From Poecilobothrus nobilitatus (taxonomy: Eukaryota > Arthropoda > Insecta > Diptera > Dolichopodidae): DNA of 64,000 bases. The translations under genes were made by a program, and so were the position numbers. How positions within the stretch are numbered: the stretch's first letter is position 1; the number at the start of each line of letters is the position of its first letter. Below the pieces are notes generated by a model. The model made no database searches. It saw only the letters and a program-made list of their open reading frames with translations, and was not told the DNA's origin. The stretch spans positions 54,579,445 through 54,643,444 of the forward strand of contig OX352772.1 of NCBI GenBank assembly GCA_947095535.1, given 5' to 3'. Shown here in pieces: positions 39,901-52,841 of this stretch.

Positions 39901-42480
39901 CATCAATTTAAATTTTACACAATTTAATTTTCTTAATTAATATATAATTTCTATACGAAAATATGATTTAATATTTTAATATTTATTATACACAATTAAT
40001 GTATTAGTAGCTAATTTTATAATTTATTTTTTTTTTTTTTTACTAATTTATTTTTATATTTATTTAATATTAGTAATTTTTTTTTTTTTATTTATATTTT
40101 TGTAAATTTTTATTTTATGGTTTTTTTTTTTCGTCTTCCTTCATAATTTTCATAAAATTTTACAAAAATGAGTTTTTTTTTTTTTTGGATTAACTAATAA
40201 ATTATACATATTAATTTGTCAGTATCATCATAAAGAATCTATACATTATAATATATTCCTTACAGAATAATATATACATATATATTCTTTTTTTTATGGT
40301 ATTATTTAGAGAATAAGGCAGAAGAAAAGAAAAGCATTATTGTATGTTAAATATGGTTAATAATAGATACTCATAAAAAAAAAATTTTTTATTTACAAAG
40401 TACATCATTATTATTTTAATTTTTTTTTTTTTTTTTTTTGAATTTGAAATAGTCAGTATACATATTTATAGTAAGGTCTACAAAAAAAAAAAAAAAAAAA
40501 TTTAAAAAGTAAAAATTGGATTTAAAACATTTTCATTTTAAAAGTAAAAAGATGAAATTTTAATTTTTCTTATAAGATGAAATTTAAAAATTATACATAT
40601 TAAAATTTTTAGGATAAGAATGAAAAAAGTGACAAAAACATATGTTTTCTTTTTTTTTTTTTTTATTAATATTATTTCTACATAAATATATATATATATA
40701 TATATTTTTTTTGAAACTACATCAATTAAATAAAAAAAAAAAAACAATTTTTCTAACAACTATTAAATTGGTGTTTATGTTTCTTTTTTTTTTTCTGTTT
40801 TATTCTTTTTTTATTTCTATAACAAAAAGTTTATTTAAATGGAAATATTATGTATTTTTTTTTATTTAATACAAATTTTATTATTATTTATTTAAATTTA
40901 TTAATTTTTATTTATACATAATAATATATTTTAATATTATATTTAATATTGTGGACCTTACTTTATTTTTAAACAAACAAACAAAATAATGATAAAAAAA
41001 AACAAAAAAGAAAGAAAAAGGAAACAAAATTTAATTTAAAAAGAATTTTATTAAAATTTTTTTAATATAATTTTTAATATTTTTAATCAATTTACATTAA
41101 TTTCGATTTTTTTTTTATTTTATTTTTTTTTGTTGTTGTTGGTTGTTTTATTTTCTATTTAAATATTATTACAATTATTACATTAAATAAAAATTTTCAT
41201 TTATTTGTTTTTTCTTTTTTTTTAATTAATTTTTAAAAATTTCTTGAACAAAACTCTTTTTTTTTTTTGATATAAATTAACGAAAAATTCACAAAAGCAT
41301 TTTTAAAGGCGGTACATACTTATTAAATTTTATTTTTCTCTAAATATTTAAAAAAAAAAAAATTGTGTGATTTTTAATTGAATTAAATTTTATATAAGAA
41401 TTTATTTTACGTTCTTTTTAAATAAGAACATCCAAAATATGAACCTTTGTTTACTTTTTTTTTATTTTTTTTTTTTTTTTTTTTGTTTTTTGTGTATGGA
41501 AATTAAAACAAGTTCACTATTTTATTAAAATAGTTTTTTTTGTTTTTCCATTTTTAATAATATGAATTAATTATTTTTTTTTTTTTTCTGACAAATAAAA
41601 ATTTATAAATGCCTTAACTAATTTCACATGTTTTTATCAAAAACAACTACTTATGTAAATAAATAACAAAAATGGTGTGTTTTTTTTTTTCTTTATTATT
41701 ACATACATTAAACAATAAATGTTTAATTTAAATTCATTTTATACTTTTTATGTACAACAATAAAAAAAAAAAAAAAAAAGAAAAAAAAAAACGAAAAAAT
41801 GTGGAGTTAAAGTTTTTGAGTATTCTCCTTAAAAAAAAAAAAAAATTTACATTAATTTTTTTTTCTTCCCTCCATTATTAATAATATTACTAATTAGTAA
41901 CGGCACATTTTTAATTTAATTTTTATTTGTTTTTTTTTTTTTCATTTTATTTAAAAAGTATTGCTTCTATGAATTTTATTTTTATTCTTTTCTATTTTTT
42001 TTTTTATATATAATTAATATAAATTATTTTTAATTAGTAAAATTATTTTACTTAACAAAAAATGGATGATTTGTAAATTAATTTTAAATGAAAAAAAAAG
42101 AAAAAATAAAATTAGAAATTGAACGTTTTCTTACATCTCCTTATTTTTCTACCTTACTTAGTTCTATAATTTTCTTTTTTTAATTTTTTATTTTAAATTT
42201 GGATTTTAAGCCAAAAAAAAATCTTATAAGCTACCTCTCATTTAAACAGAAATTTATTTTGTGTTGAAAAATGATTTTTTTTTTTCTTTTATTATTTTTT
42301 TTTTGTATTTTTTTTTTTTTAAGTTTTAATTACTTTTTTTTTTTTTTTTTTTTTAACTTTTATTTTTATTTTAGAATATATGAATAGTTTGAAGGAGAAT
42401 TTGTTTTTAATATACCTACTTTCTTTTAATTTTTTTTTTTTTTAATTTTACGTTATAAAGTTTTTTTTTTTTTTGTTTTG
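36950..42480. other. extremely AT-rich, homopolymer-rich intergenic region
   Basis: Apart from the MITE at 38603-39161 and its flanks, this is nearly pure A/T, with dozens of A or T runs of 10-28 bases (e.g. 37191-37207, 39839-39862, 41469-41484). No gene or RNA seen. Short open frames near 40540-40870 and 42420 are low complexity. It separates the convergent 3' ends of the tan-like and HAPSTR1-like genes. Confidence 0.7.
38603..39161. mobile_element. Harbinger-type MITE with TTA duplication
   Basis: The 559-bp element is flanked by TTA (38600-38602 and 39162-39164). Terminal inverted repeats are identical over 24 bp (AGGTACGTTCAGACTATATG then TATT) and continue imperfectly. A TTA three-base duplication fits PIF/Harbinger. 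There is no ORF. Inside near 39020-39075 the motif TGTCATTTGACA recurs as a small palindrome. Confidence 0.8.
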
Positions 42481-42524
42481 TTTTTGTTTTATTTTTGTTT
42501 TTTTTTTTCAATTTGAAGACATTT

Positions 42525-45500
42525 CTACATAAAACGTTGTCGTTTATTACAATAATTTTGAATGTCCATATTAACATCAGATGGGCTTGCAGGACGCTTA
42601 CAATGTCGAGCAATTTCATTTGTTACAAAAGCATACAATTCTGGACCTCTGTATTCGAAATATAAAAATAAATATGTATATAATTAAATATTTTAAAACT
42701 TATGTTCTAATTTTTAATTCAATTTTATTTTAAATAAAATAAAATCCAATTGTAAATTTATTTTAAATTTAAGTTTAGTTTAATTTTTATACTGACACAT
42801 CTGTTTCAATTTAATATACATACTTTGATATTTCATTAGAGATTTTTAATAAAAGTAAAAAAATATTAAAATTCTACTTTTTAAAAATGACAATTTACTT
42901 AATTTAAATTCAGAAAAATATTAAATTAAGTAAAAAACCATAAAAAAACTGTTTCACTAATGTAAATGTTTATTATACAGATATGATGAGTTCTTCCAAG
43001 TTGATTTTTATTCGCAAATGTTGTGTTCCTCCAATGTTATTTCATATTTTTACATAAACACTTAGTAACAGTATTTTGAAAGAATAATAAATAAACTAGA
43101 TGTGTAACGATATATTTTTAAACTTTAGTTAAATAAAGCAAAGTTATTGTAGTAGGTCTTATGATTGTTTAAAACCTCGAATATCAAACATTTTTAATGG
43201 ATATCATATGTAATTAAAATTTATAGTACATATTTTTCTTTGTTGTTTGCGTTTCTTTACTTTTAATAAACAAATAAACCTGCCAGTCCTACCTCAGATG
43301 GAAAATGTGGAAAATTGGTAGATAAATTAGGATATTAAAAATAATTTTAGAACAAAGTGACATGTTGAGTTGGGATAGTGACGTTCAATAAATTGAAGTC
43401 TTGTTAAAAAAAATGTAATTTTTATTTTGAATAAACTTGATTAATTTTTGGTTATCAAAATATAATTTCAAGTATTTGAGTTGAATAAACATCGATTTAA
43501 TTAAATATAAATATCTAATAAAAATTAATATGAATTTATTATAATAATATTTTAAAATATAAATTATTTAAATGGAAAATTATTAATTTGATGATTTCGT
43601 CCAAAGTGAAAATTATTATGGTTATTTTAAAATATGTATATATTTCAAAACGAATTAATATGTTTATACCTTAAATCTTACAAATTATATTAGATATGTT
43701 CTTACCTTGGTTTTCGTACTAATGCTTCTTTAAAGGTATGTAAATCATTCGACTCAACGTTATTTGTATTATGATTCAATCCAATCAAAATAGATGGATT
43801 ACTATGATGACTATGATTACTGTTATGAATATGATAACTAGATTCTGGTTTTGGCGACAACCTATAAAAATAATATATTAATATTTTGTTATTACATTCA
43901 TCGGAAATAATTTTGAAAAAAAAAACAAACTGTAAAACAATTAATTATACCTTCTAAATGACGGTGGCGGTTTACCTAATAAATAGGCCAACAAATCCTC
44001 CCTACGTATATAACGTCTTTTTTTACTCCGTGCCCATTCAGCAATTTCTCTAGTTCTTCTTTGGTATCCAGATTGAACTGCTAATTCATTTGTACGTCTA
44101 ATGCCATCACAAGATTCTATAAATTTTCATAAATAATTAATAAAAATTGTTTTTACAATTATATTTAATTAAAAATGTATATAAATGAATATAAAATACC
44201 TTTATATAAAGTTGTTACAGTACCAGCAGCGGTTTGAAATGGTAGCCATAAAGCCCCAGCATCATGGAAGCATGATCGATCTTTAAAACAAAATGTATAT
44301 TTTAGTATTTTGTATTGATTATGTATCAATGTACAATTAATTTTTTAATTACACAATTTTTTTTTTTTAAATGAAGTTTATTTTTGTTCTAAGCAATCAT
44401 AAATAATTAATATTAGATACCTATGCAGAGCAATCAATTTGAAAAAATAAAAGTGTGCAAAGGCTTATTTCAAGAATAAGAAATACAGGTAATCATTGCA
44501 TTATATCTTATATAAATAAATTATTTCGATTTGAAAAAATATATACATCTGTACCTGTTTTAGAAAGCGTTTTAATTTCTTTGTTTAAACCAAACATAAA
44601 AAATAAAGTCATACAAGTTATAAATTTTTTAGAAAACAATTAGTCAATGAAATTAAAGGTTCATGTTTTTAAAAATTAAGAAGCAATATTTATGATATTA
44701 GAATTAGATAATACAAAATTTGTTTTAGGGATTAATGATTTTAGCAAGAGAATAATAATTTCGTAAAAATTGATTGAACAATGAAACATAAAATCTGTAA
44801 AGTTGTGAAATAATAAAAAACTTATATTATTTATATTTATTAAGATTTAAGATATTAAAAAAAAAAAAATAATCCAATTTCTGCTTTCTTTATTTAATTA
44901 ATCATTTTTTAGTAATCTCTACTTAAAAAATTCTCAATCTATTAATATTTACATAATAATATACAATTGTAAGAATAAAAATTAGTTACACGTAATTATT
45001 TATTTGTAAATTTAAATTTCAATATATTATGGTAGAATAAAAATTTAATTTATTTAAAAACACGTGTTTTAGATGAAAATTTATAATAATTTAAAGATTA
45101 AAATTTTACATTTTTTAGATTTCAATATAGATTAAAAATTTCCGTTAAGGAGTCATAAAAAAAACTACTTTCGTTCGATAATAGTAAGAAAAAAATACGT
45201 CTATGCCAATAAATGACATCCAGGAGTGTACTTAAATTTCAAAATAATATTGAAATTATTATTGTAAATTATTCATTGTCATTTTAAAGGTTAATATTTT
45301 GTCCTATAATTAAAATTTTTAAATATCTAGAATGAAATATTTATGATAACGCAAAAAACAAAACAGTTTTTAATTAAAAACTTCATTAATAAAAATTTAA
45401 CAACTGATGTCCTACTGTATTTTTTTTTTTAAATCCATAAATTAATATTTTTTAATTCGGTTTTTATGGAGAGAATAATACAAAATACATTTAGCTATAA

Positions 45501-45838
45501 ATTTGTAGAAACGATTTAAAAAAATTTAATATGTACATAAAATGTAAAATATATTATCGATCTTTTGATGTTTTTTTTTCCTTAAAAAAATTCTTAAAAA
45601 ATTTATATTAATTTAATACAGTGGGCGACACCCACAAACCAACTGATATATTCTTACCTCTATATAATTGTGCTATCGATGTTGCAGAATCTTGAAATGC
45701 ACCCCATATATTACGACTAACCACATCTTTTTGCTTTTCATATTCTCGATCATAATTTGGTTCAGAATCTATTTCTGCAATTAATTGCTCTTCTAACCAG
45801 CTTTCGTCACTTTCGTTTTGCATTTTAATATTATCCAA
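42525..45838 (-). CDS. HAPSTR1 (C16orf72/UPF0472)-like protein, 5 exons
   Basis: Exons in transcript order: 45838-45658, 44280-44200, 44116-43951, 43861-43706 and 42648-42525 (stop TAG). Splice sites are GT/AG and phases fit, giving 235 residues (the human protein is about 275). Signatures of the family: NIWGAFQDSATSIAQLYR at about 43-60, LWLPFQTAAGTVTTLYK at about 71-87, SGYQRRTREIAEW and KKRRYIRREDLLAYLLGKPPP at about 102-139, and the C-terminal region ELYAFVTNEIARHCKR. The vertebrate protein binds the ubiquitin ligase HUWE1 and modulates stress responses in the nucleus; that role here is by homology only. Exon 4 contains an insect-specific-looking His/Asn/Ser-rich stretch (HIHNSNHSHHSN). 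The start is the first Met of an N-terminus with the acidic composition usual here. It shares strand with CCT2, 1.9 kb upstream. Confidence 0.83.
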
Positions 45839-47771
45839 TCATTCAATAATTTTAAATTCACTTAAATTTTTTTTATTTTGTTCTTTTTTTTTAATTATAA
45901 ATATATTTTTATTTTTATATGAAAAATTAATTTACTCTCAAGAAATTATCATGGCTGAAATATAAAAGAAAAATTTTACGTGACGACTTTTTTTTTCTTT
46001 TATTCTATAAGTATAACAACTACTACAGTAAATACATTTTCAACTTTTTGTGTTTTGTTTTTTTATTTTTTGAATATGGAGGAAACAATTTCCCAAAATA
46101 CCTTTGGAGAACTTATGACGACATATGCATTTTTGATAAGACTTTTATTACCTATTATTATAATTTTATATTTTTATTAAATTATATTTCAAATATTAAT
46201 ATAATACTAAAAATTATTTCACTTTTTAAAAATTATTTTTAATGAAAATTTTAAATTTTTATTTCTTTATTTTAACACAAACTTTTTAGACAATGAAAAT
46301 TAAAATGACTATTTTGCTGTCACAACACAAGTAAAGACAGAAGAACAAAAAAAATTCAAAAAGTAGAGTTTGTTATTACATTTTCTAATTGTCATAATTG
46401 TCAAAAGGGTGTGTTTTCTTTTAAAAATTATTGTTTGTACTGCATTACGGATAAATTTTGAAACATTATATGATGAATTTAATTATTGTCATAAAAATTG
46501 TAATTTAAAAACGAAATCGATATTAATTTGTTTCAAAATTTTTTACAATTTACATGAAGAAAATATATAAAAGATAACTATATATTTTTAATATTGATTA
46601 TCAACTCTTTTTTAGCGCATTTTGGAATAATTTCTTTTGATTGAGTTGCAGAAATGTATTCTAGTGGTAATAGAAATCATAAAAAAATAACAGACCTGTT
46701 TTATTTTTTTTTGTATAGCGCAGTTCGTTTCGGAGTTAAAGTCTACCAAAGTTAGAATCGGAATATTCAAATGGTTCAAGTAAAAATCTGTTTCTATTAA
46801 ATACTTTTTCAATTCAAATATGTAATAGAAAATTTTTGAAGCGTTATATATCAATCCAAAAAGAGCCTAAACCAATGGATTGCAAAATTTTTTACTTCAC
46901 ATGTCCCCTAAATGCTTAGTAGGAAACTTGAAATTTTAAGAGGCGGAAGATCTTCAAGAATGAACTAAAATTAGAACCAATTGTTGTATTCTCCATCGCT
47001 CAACTGAAGTTTTAAAATTTGCTAATTTTAGGCATCTAAAACATGGACACTTGTGCAAATTTAAGTTAAGATGCAAAATTTGAACATTAAGCATTGTATA
47101 TGTATTTTTACATATTTCACTTAATTTAATTTACAGGAAAAATTATAAAATAAATTATAAATTTTTCTAGTCAATCAAAAATCCTAGTTAAAACAAAAAA
47201 AAAACAGTCACAATTCTAAAATCCTTTACATGTACATATTATCTTTTTGAAAAAGGGCGCCTTGCGCATTAAAAACTTAATGGTTTTACATGTCAATGTT
47301 CAAATAAAAAAGAATATTATAAGGCGAAATATATTACTCAAAGGGTGACTATTTTACTAAATGTTTCTATGTTATGCCAAATTGAGAAAATATTTAAGTT
47401 AAGATTTTATGAGACAACCAAATTTACCTTGATTTGAAATCATTCTTAATTATTGGTTCGCAAGCTTTCTCTGCTACTATAGCAATGACCAAATGTTGTT
47501 TTATCAATTGCGTATTCTCTTTTATAAAATTTCTTATCTTGAATTAGCATTTAAACTCATATTGGTTAATTTTATTAATGCTTATAATTGTAAAATTAAA
47601 AAAAATTTAAATTAAAAATTTGAAATTAGTTTTTCTGCATTTTCAGTGAAGTTTTTATTATAAATTTGTTAATTATAACATAAGTTTAAAAATTATAATT
47701 TAAGTATTGTGATTATAAGTAAGAAAAAAAAAATGAGATGAACAAAACATATGCAGCAAAAAGAAGATAAT
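45839..47771. other. intergenic region between CCT2 and HAPSTR1-like gene
   Basis: Should hold the CCT2 3' UTR (right side) and the HAPSTR1-like promoter (left side). No conserved motif or RNA recognised. Open frames at 45980-46854 are AT-rich and without codon structure. Confidence 0.4.
47654..47659 (-). terminator. poly(A) signal of CCT2
   Basis: TTTATT on the plus strand, i.e. AATAAA on the transcript strand, about 110 nt after the CCT2 stop codon. Confidence 0.45.
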
Positions 47772-49439
47772 TTAACAGTATCTACGATCTGGTTCACGTC
47801 TTCTTGGCGCACATCGGATAATATCATCAACTCTTACAATCATTTCTGCAGCCTCAGTTGCTGATAAAAGAATTCGGTGTTTAACAGTGAATGATTCTCT
47901 TATACCCAATTCTTTCATACAAGCTATTTTTCCATTTACCATATCTAATCCATAAGAGTTTTTTCCTTTGGAATGAGCTGCTCTAAGTTCTGAAATTAAT
48001 TGAGCTGAATCGTAACCAGCATTGTCAGCAATAGCAATTGGAAGTTGTAAAAGTGCCCCTTAAAAAATTATATTTTAAAATTAATTGTTTTTTTTTTTGT
48101 TCAGAATTATGCGTTACTTACTAGCAAATGCTTCCATTGCGATTGCTTCCTTCCCTGCTGTTTCGGCCGCCTTTTTAAAAACAGCGTTCGCCATTAAAGT
48201 TTCACAGCATCCACCACCATACACTGCAGCTGTTTTTTCAACTGTTGTATTTAAAACACACAATGCATCATGTAATGAGCGATCAGCTTCATCAACAATT
48301 TGTTGAGTTGCTCCACGAATAACAATGGTGCAAGCTTCTCCTAATTTAACCCCACTAAAACGCAATAAAGTATCTTCTCCTATCATTACTTGTTCAATAA
48401 CATCACATTCACCTAATCTAACAAGTGGAGGGTTATCAAAAGTTGAAACAATTTCTGCTCCAGTAACCAATGCTAATCTTTCAATTCCATCAAAATCAGC
48501 ATGTTCTATTGCCATAACACCAGCGTCAGCAAATAATTGTTCAGGATAATTGTAAATCAATTGTCGGTTTATGAAAACATTACATTTATGATTTAAAATT
48601 TTTTGAACTTTATCTTTCATTTTTTCCTTTTCAGCTAATTCTAAATCAGCAATCTTAGCTAAAGAATCAACTTTTATATTGCTACCAAACACTTTAATTT
48701 TGTCAGTGTCCATGGGAGTATTAGCAACTAAAATTTTTGCATTTTCTACGCGTTTGGGTTGATGAACTCCAGGTTTTTTATCCAATAAAAATCCTTCATC
48801 TAAGAATGAGTCTTCTAAAACCCCTCCAGATTTTTTAATAATTTGAATAGCATTTAATTTCCCTGAACCTTTTAATCTTAAAATTGCGTCGACAGCTAAA
48901 TTAGCAAAAAACTCCTTGTGTTGATGTAAAATTTTTGAGCTTAAAGTTGTTTTAGCAATATCCATTAAAGTTTCTCTAAACTTTTCAGGATTGTCTGGAG
49001 AAAGTTCTTCAGCATTTTTATTTAATTCTTGACTTGCAATACCAGTAGCGATACGCCAACCACTAATAATAGTTTGAGGATGAATCTTTTGTTCAATTAA
49101 TTTTTCAGCTTCACGTAATAATTCAGCAGCTAATACTGTAACTGATGTAGTTCCATCACCAACTTCTTCATCTTGAACACGTGACATATCAACAAGAATT
49201 TTTGCAGCTGGATTATCTACTCCTACTGCTTTAAGTATTGTTGCTCCATCATTTGTTACCTGAACATCACCAGCATTCCTGCCCATGGAAACAAGAATTT
49301 TGTCCATACCTTTAGGACCTAAAGTACTTTTAACTAAATCTCCAATGGCAATTGCGCCGATAAAAGAAGATAAACGTGCAATTTCTCCTTTCTCTTCCTG
49401 TGCTTCATTTTTCAATATACGAACAGAATTTAATGGCAT
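47772..49439 (-). CDS. CCT2: T-complex chaperonin subunit beta (CCT2/TCP-1-beta), 2 exons
   Basis: Exon 1 is 49439-48122 and exon 2 is 48058-47772 (stop TAA), joined by a 63-bp intron with donor GTAAGT; the product is 534 residues, the size expected of CCT2. It is one of eight paralogous subunits of the cytosolic TRiC/CCT ring that folds actin, tubulin and other proteins using ATP. ATP-site motifs visible: [10 protein letters not shown] at 38-47, TNDGATIL at 62-69, GDGTTS at 94-99 and GGGCCE at 408-413. The joined region across the intron reads FARALLQLP followed by ADNAGYDS, as in CCT2. The N-terminus ([14 protein letters not shown]) and [17 protein letters not shown] point to the beta subunit rather than another. 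The bases before the ATG read TTTTTAGGAG, so a 5'-UTR intron acceptor just upstream is possible. A poly(A) signal on this strand lies at 47659-47654. Confidence 0.96.
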
Positions 49440-50469
49440 CTCCTAAAAATATTCGAAATAAAATGTATTTTTATTAAAAAGAAATTATGCAGTAAATAAA
49501 ATTTAAGAAAATTTATTATTTTAATTAAAATATCTCAATTTTTGAATCATATTGTTTCAAAAAAACAGAAGTTTAATTTTCGCATTAATATTGATTGATC
49601 AGACTAAAATTAGTCATACAAATTTTATAGAACATAACCTCAAATGTAATAACAAAAATTAAAAAAAAAAGAATTCACAATAAAATTAATTAATTTATTA
49701 GTTAAAGTCTTAGCAAAATATAATTTCAGTTTTTATATTTGTTACTATGTATAAAAAATCAATTTTTAATTATGAATGAAAATTTAACGAAATTATCACA
49801 TGTGATTAATGAAATTCACACCCGGTTCTTAAATTGAAATCAATGACTATATTTAACACATATTGTTATTTATTATAATAATTAAACAAATTAAATTTAA
49901 TAAATTAATATATTACAAAGTTTGCATACCATTTTTAACTTATTTCTTTTTAAATATTTTTAAAGTACACAAATTCTGACCAGGAAGATTAAAGATTTTG
50001 AAACACCAAATCAATTACCAAACTTAAACATGTATTTTGATATTTAGATAAATGTCAAAAACATTCTAAGTAATTCTAGTCGAATTGTATATTAATCGAA
50101 AAATAAGCCCTGTTTCGATTAATTATGTAGACACTTTTGTGAAATCATTTGCAAAATTAATTTTTTTTTTATAAAATTATAAGTATTTTTTTTATCAAGT
50201 TTATTACGTTTTCGTGAAATTAGGCTGAAGTCACGTATATGAACATTAAACATAATTAATAATCGAAGAAGCAAGCCTTATTTTGAATCATTTTATAGAG
50301 TCGCAATTTTTAAGTTTATATAATTTCGAAAATTTTATTTATTAATTTTGATTCGATTTTTTAGAGTTTAGAGTGGTTATAACTCTAGTGGATATAACTC
50401 TAGATAGTGGAATTCAAATATTGTTGTTGTTCCTTGAGTAAACAAAATAATGTCATGTTAATATAATAC

Positions 50470-50850
50470 CGCCTGTTTACACTGGTTGCATTATTCATTT
50501 GCAACTTTTTTTTCTTTCCCACTCCCTCGCTTCTCTCAAAGAAAAATTTAAAACCAAAAAAAAAACGATGAAAAAATCCGAAAACCTTTATTCAATTTTG
50601 TTAACCAAAATTTAGCTGCTTTAGCCGTTGCAAGTCACCAATACATGTAAAGCAACAATAAAAAATTTTATTAGGTCAAAAAAATAAGTTATAAATTATA
50701 ATAGGTCTCTTCGTTATAATATATGCATACATATAAAATTACAACAGAAAAATACACCTTAACGTAATCGCGAGAGTTTTGCAGCACATTTTAAATACAA
50801 GAATAAATACAACATTGCATTCAGAAATGTTAACAAGTGTAAACAGGGCC
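50470..50850. mobile_element. MITE-like pair of inverted repeats
   Basis: GCCTGTTTACACTGGTTGCA at 50471 faces the complement of GGCCCTGTTTACACTTGTTA at 50831-50850, so a 12-bp core CCTGTTTACACT is inverted 370 bp apart. No clear target duplication, so it may be decayed or chance. It sits between CCT2 and the Artemis-like gene. Confidence 0.4.
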
Positions 50851-50917
50851 ATTAATTTACTACTGTTGAGTGTTGACTATATTCTCGAATAAGAGTATTC
50901 ACTACGCTCGAGCAGTG

Positions 50918-51130
50918 TCACGCATCCTTTAAATGCTTTATAGTGAGCTTCCTGAAGGTTGTCAATTTTAAACTTTCTCTTATCTGAAGCGGTAATGAGT
51001 TAATTATACGAGTGGCTGATGTAATTAAACTTTTAAGATGCTTTACTGATTTGCTAATTGAGAGGTTGCTCGACTTACTGTTCCTAGTGGATCTTCCTGA
51101 GACTTGATCTCTGCTTTGTAGATTTATGTT
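50918..51130 (-). pseudogene. C-terminal remnant of a LINE reverse transcriptase
   Basis: A minus-strand frame of about 70 codons ends at 50918 and reads SGRSTRNSKSSNLSISKSVK, then SATRIINSLPLQIRESLKLT and TFRKLTIKHLKD. This matches the usual end of Jockey/CR1-type polymerases (TRN...LSIPK...A.R.WNSLP..IR...S...FK..LK..L). The rest of the element is absent. Confidence 0.65.
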
Positions 51131-52841
51131 ATTTTTTGTTTTATTGTCTACTACTTAATAAATGTAAACAGCTTTTTCAAGATCAATGATAATTGATATC
51201 TTGTAGCATATTAAATTTAGTTTCAGCGCATAAGTTGGATGTGCTATAGTAACGGTCGTAATAAATATACTAGTGATGTGTCGGTCATGAACGACTCGTA
51301 TGTTTTGAACGAAAATTAAAATCGTTCATTTGAGTCATTGTCGTCATTTGTTCCTTTCTGACAGTTCAAATTTATATACATATAATATACATAAACATAA
51401 TACAATATACAATATAATATAAAAAATACAATTGACTTTTATTTACTTTTGCTCTTCATTAATGTTGTCCTGCATATTCAAATTGAGTATTTGCATTAGA
51501 TATAGATTTATAGGAATTGATAGGAATAGGTTAACAGAACTATAAAAATAAATTAAAAAATTTTAGAATAAGAAAATGAACTAAAAAAAACAATAGAAAG
51601 AAAATAATTTTTGGGTAATGTCGGTTATAGGTGGGTCAACTTCTAATGCCTGTAAAATACTCTGTAATGGTGTGATCGTTAATATATTTTTTTTTTATAT
51701 AATTCTTTGGCCTTTTCTTGTTCGATGGGTGCCATTTTTTTTAATTTAAGTTTATATTTGCCGTTTATTAAGTTTAAAATTTCCGATTTTTGCAATATTT
51801 TAATATTAAATGGAGGGGCACGTGACCCGGACCCCTCAAAATAGGCCGAAAACCGATAGTCTTTTACCATTAGAATATAAATTTGCCGAAAAAATTAACT
51901 TTTTTGCATTATTTATCTCGAAATATTTTTTTTCATACATCGACATTTTTGTTATGAAAACAAAAATGGCCTAAAGTTTAGATTAAGGAATTGAAGTGCA
52001 AAAACGAAAATGAATTATAGATTAAGATTACTTAAATACATAAATAGTATAAAATTTAATTTAAGTTGTTAAATACCAAATGAATTCAAACTTAATTTCA
52101 ATTTTTTTTTTAGTTTATAGCGAGACTCACATCAATTTATTTTAGGTATATTTAGGTTTATTTAGGTCTTGGTTTATAGGTATATTTTATAATTTAATAA
52201 ACTTAGTTCTATTTATATTTTGTGCTATTCAACTTTATTAATTTTTTTTTTATTAAATCTAAATAAATTGAAATTTAATTTCAAAGAATTTTCGTTATGT
52301 TTGCTTACATACAAAAAACTTTAAGTTCAATTTAAAACAAATATTGAAAGAAATAAGCTTTTGAAAGATGAAATTGTACATTTTATAAATTTATTTTAAA
52401 CAATCTACATTCTACAATATTAAATCATAAATTAACTCAAATGTCACACAAATGGTTTAGTTTTCAAGAGAAATCAGAAATCGCTTTCAGTTGTTTTTGA
52501 CGGTAACATCTAAGTTGCGCTGTAAACAAAAAATATAAAAATTGAATAAAATAACTATTGTCTATTGAATTGAATAACTAACTATTAACATGTAGTATTT
52601 AATTTCTTATTACAAAAATATTTATAAAACAATAATCATCTTTCTATTAATAACATATAAAATATAAACATAAATAAACTATAAATTATTGATGGAATAT
52701 TCATGTGAAATACTGGTGTATAGAAAACATAGAACTAACTTGGCAAAAATAAAAAAATGTTTATTTTATAGTTTTATCAGACTTAAAATAGAAGAAACGT
52801 CAAAGAAGTTAACAAATTTTGAGTTTCAATAATTTTTGAAA
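51131..52841. other. upstream region of the Artemis-like gene
   Basis: AT-rich. A 63-codon minus-strand frame at 51679-51870 has no recognised similarity. At 51280-51360 TGTCGGTCATGAACGACTC and CGTTCATTTGAGTCATTGTC form a weak inverted pair. Nothing else seen. Confidence 0.35.

Noticed and set aside
40538..40869. Overlapping open frames on both strands
   Set aside because: Poly-F/K/I low complexity caused by homopolymer runs and TA repeats.
44455..44643. 62-codon plus-strand frame in intron 1 of the HAPSTR1-like gene
   Set aside because: Reads somewhat like protein, but no family recognised, no splice context and antisense to the host gene.
48085..48549. Plus-strand frames antisense to CCT2
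   Set aside because: Shadows of the CCT2 coding sequence.
51679..51870. 63-codon minus-strand frame
   Set aside because: No recognisable domain. AT-rich and isolated; perhaps a transposon scrap, but nothing supports a gene.
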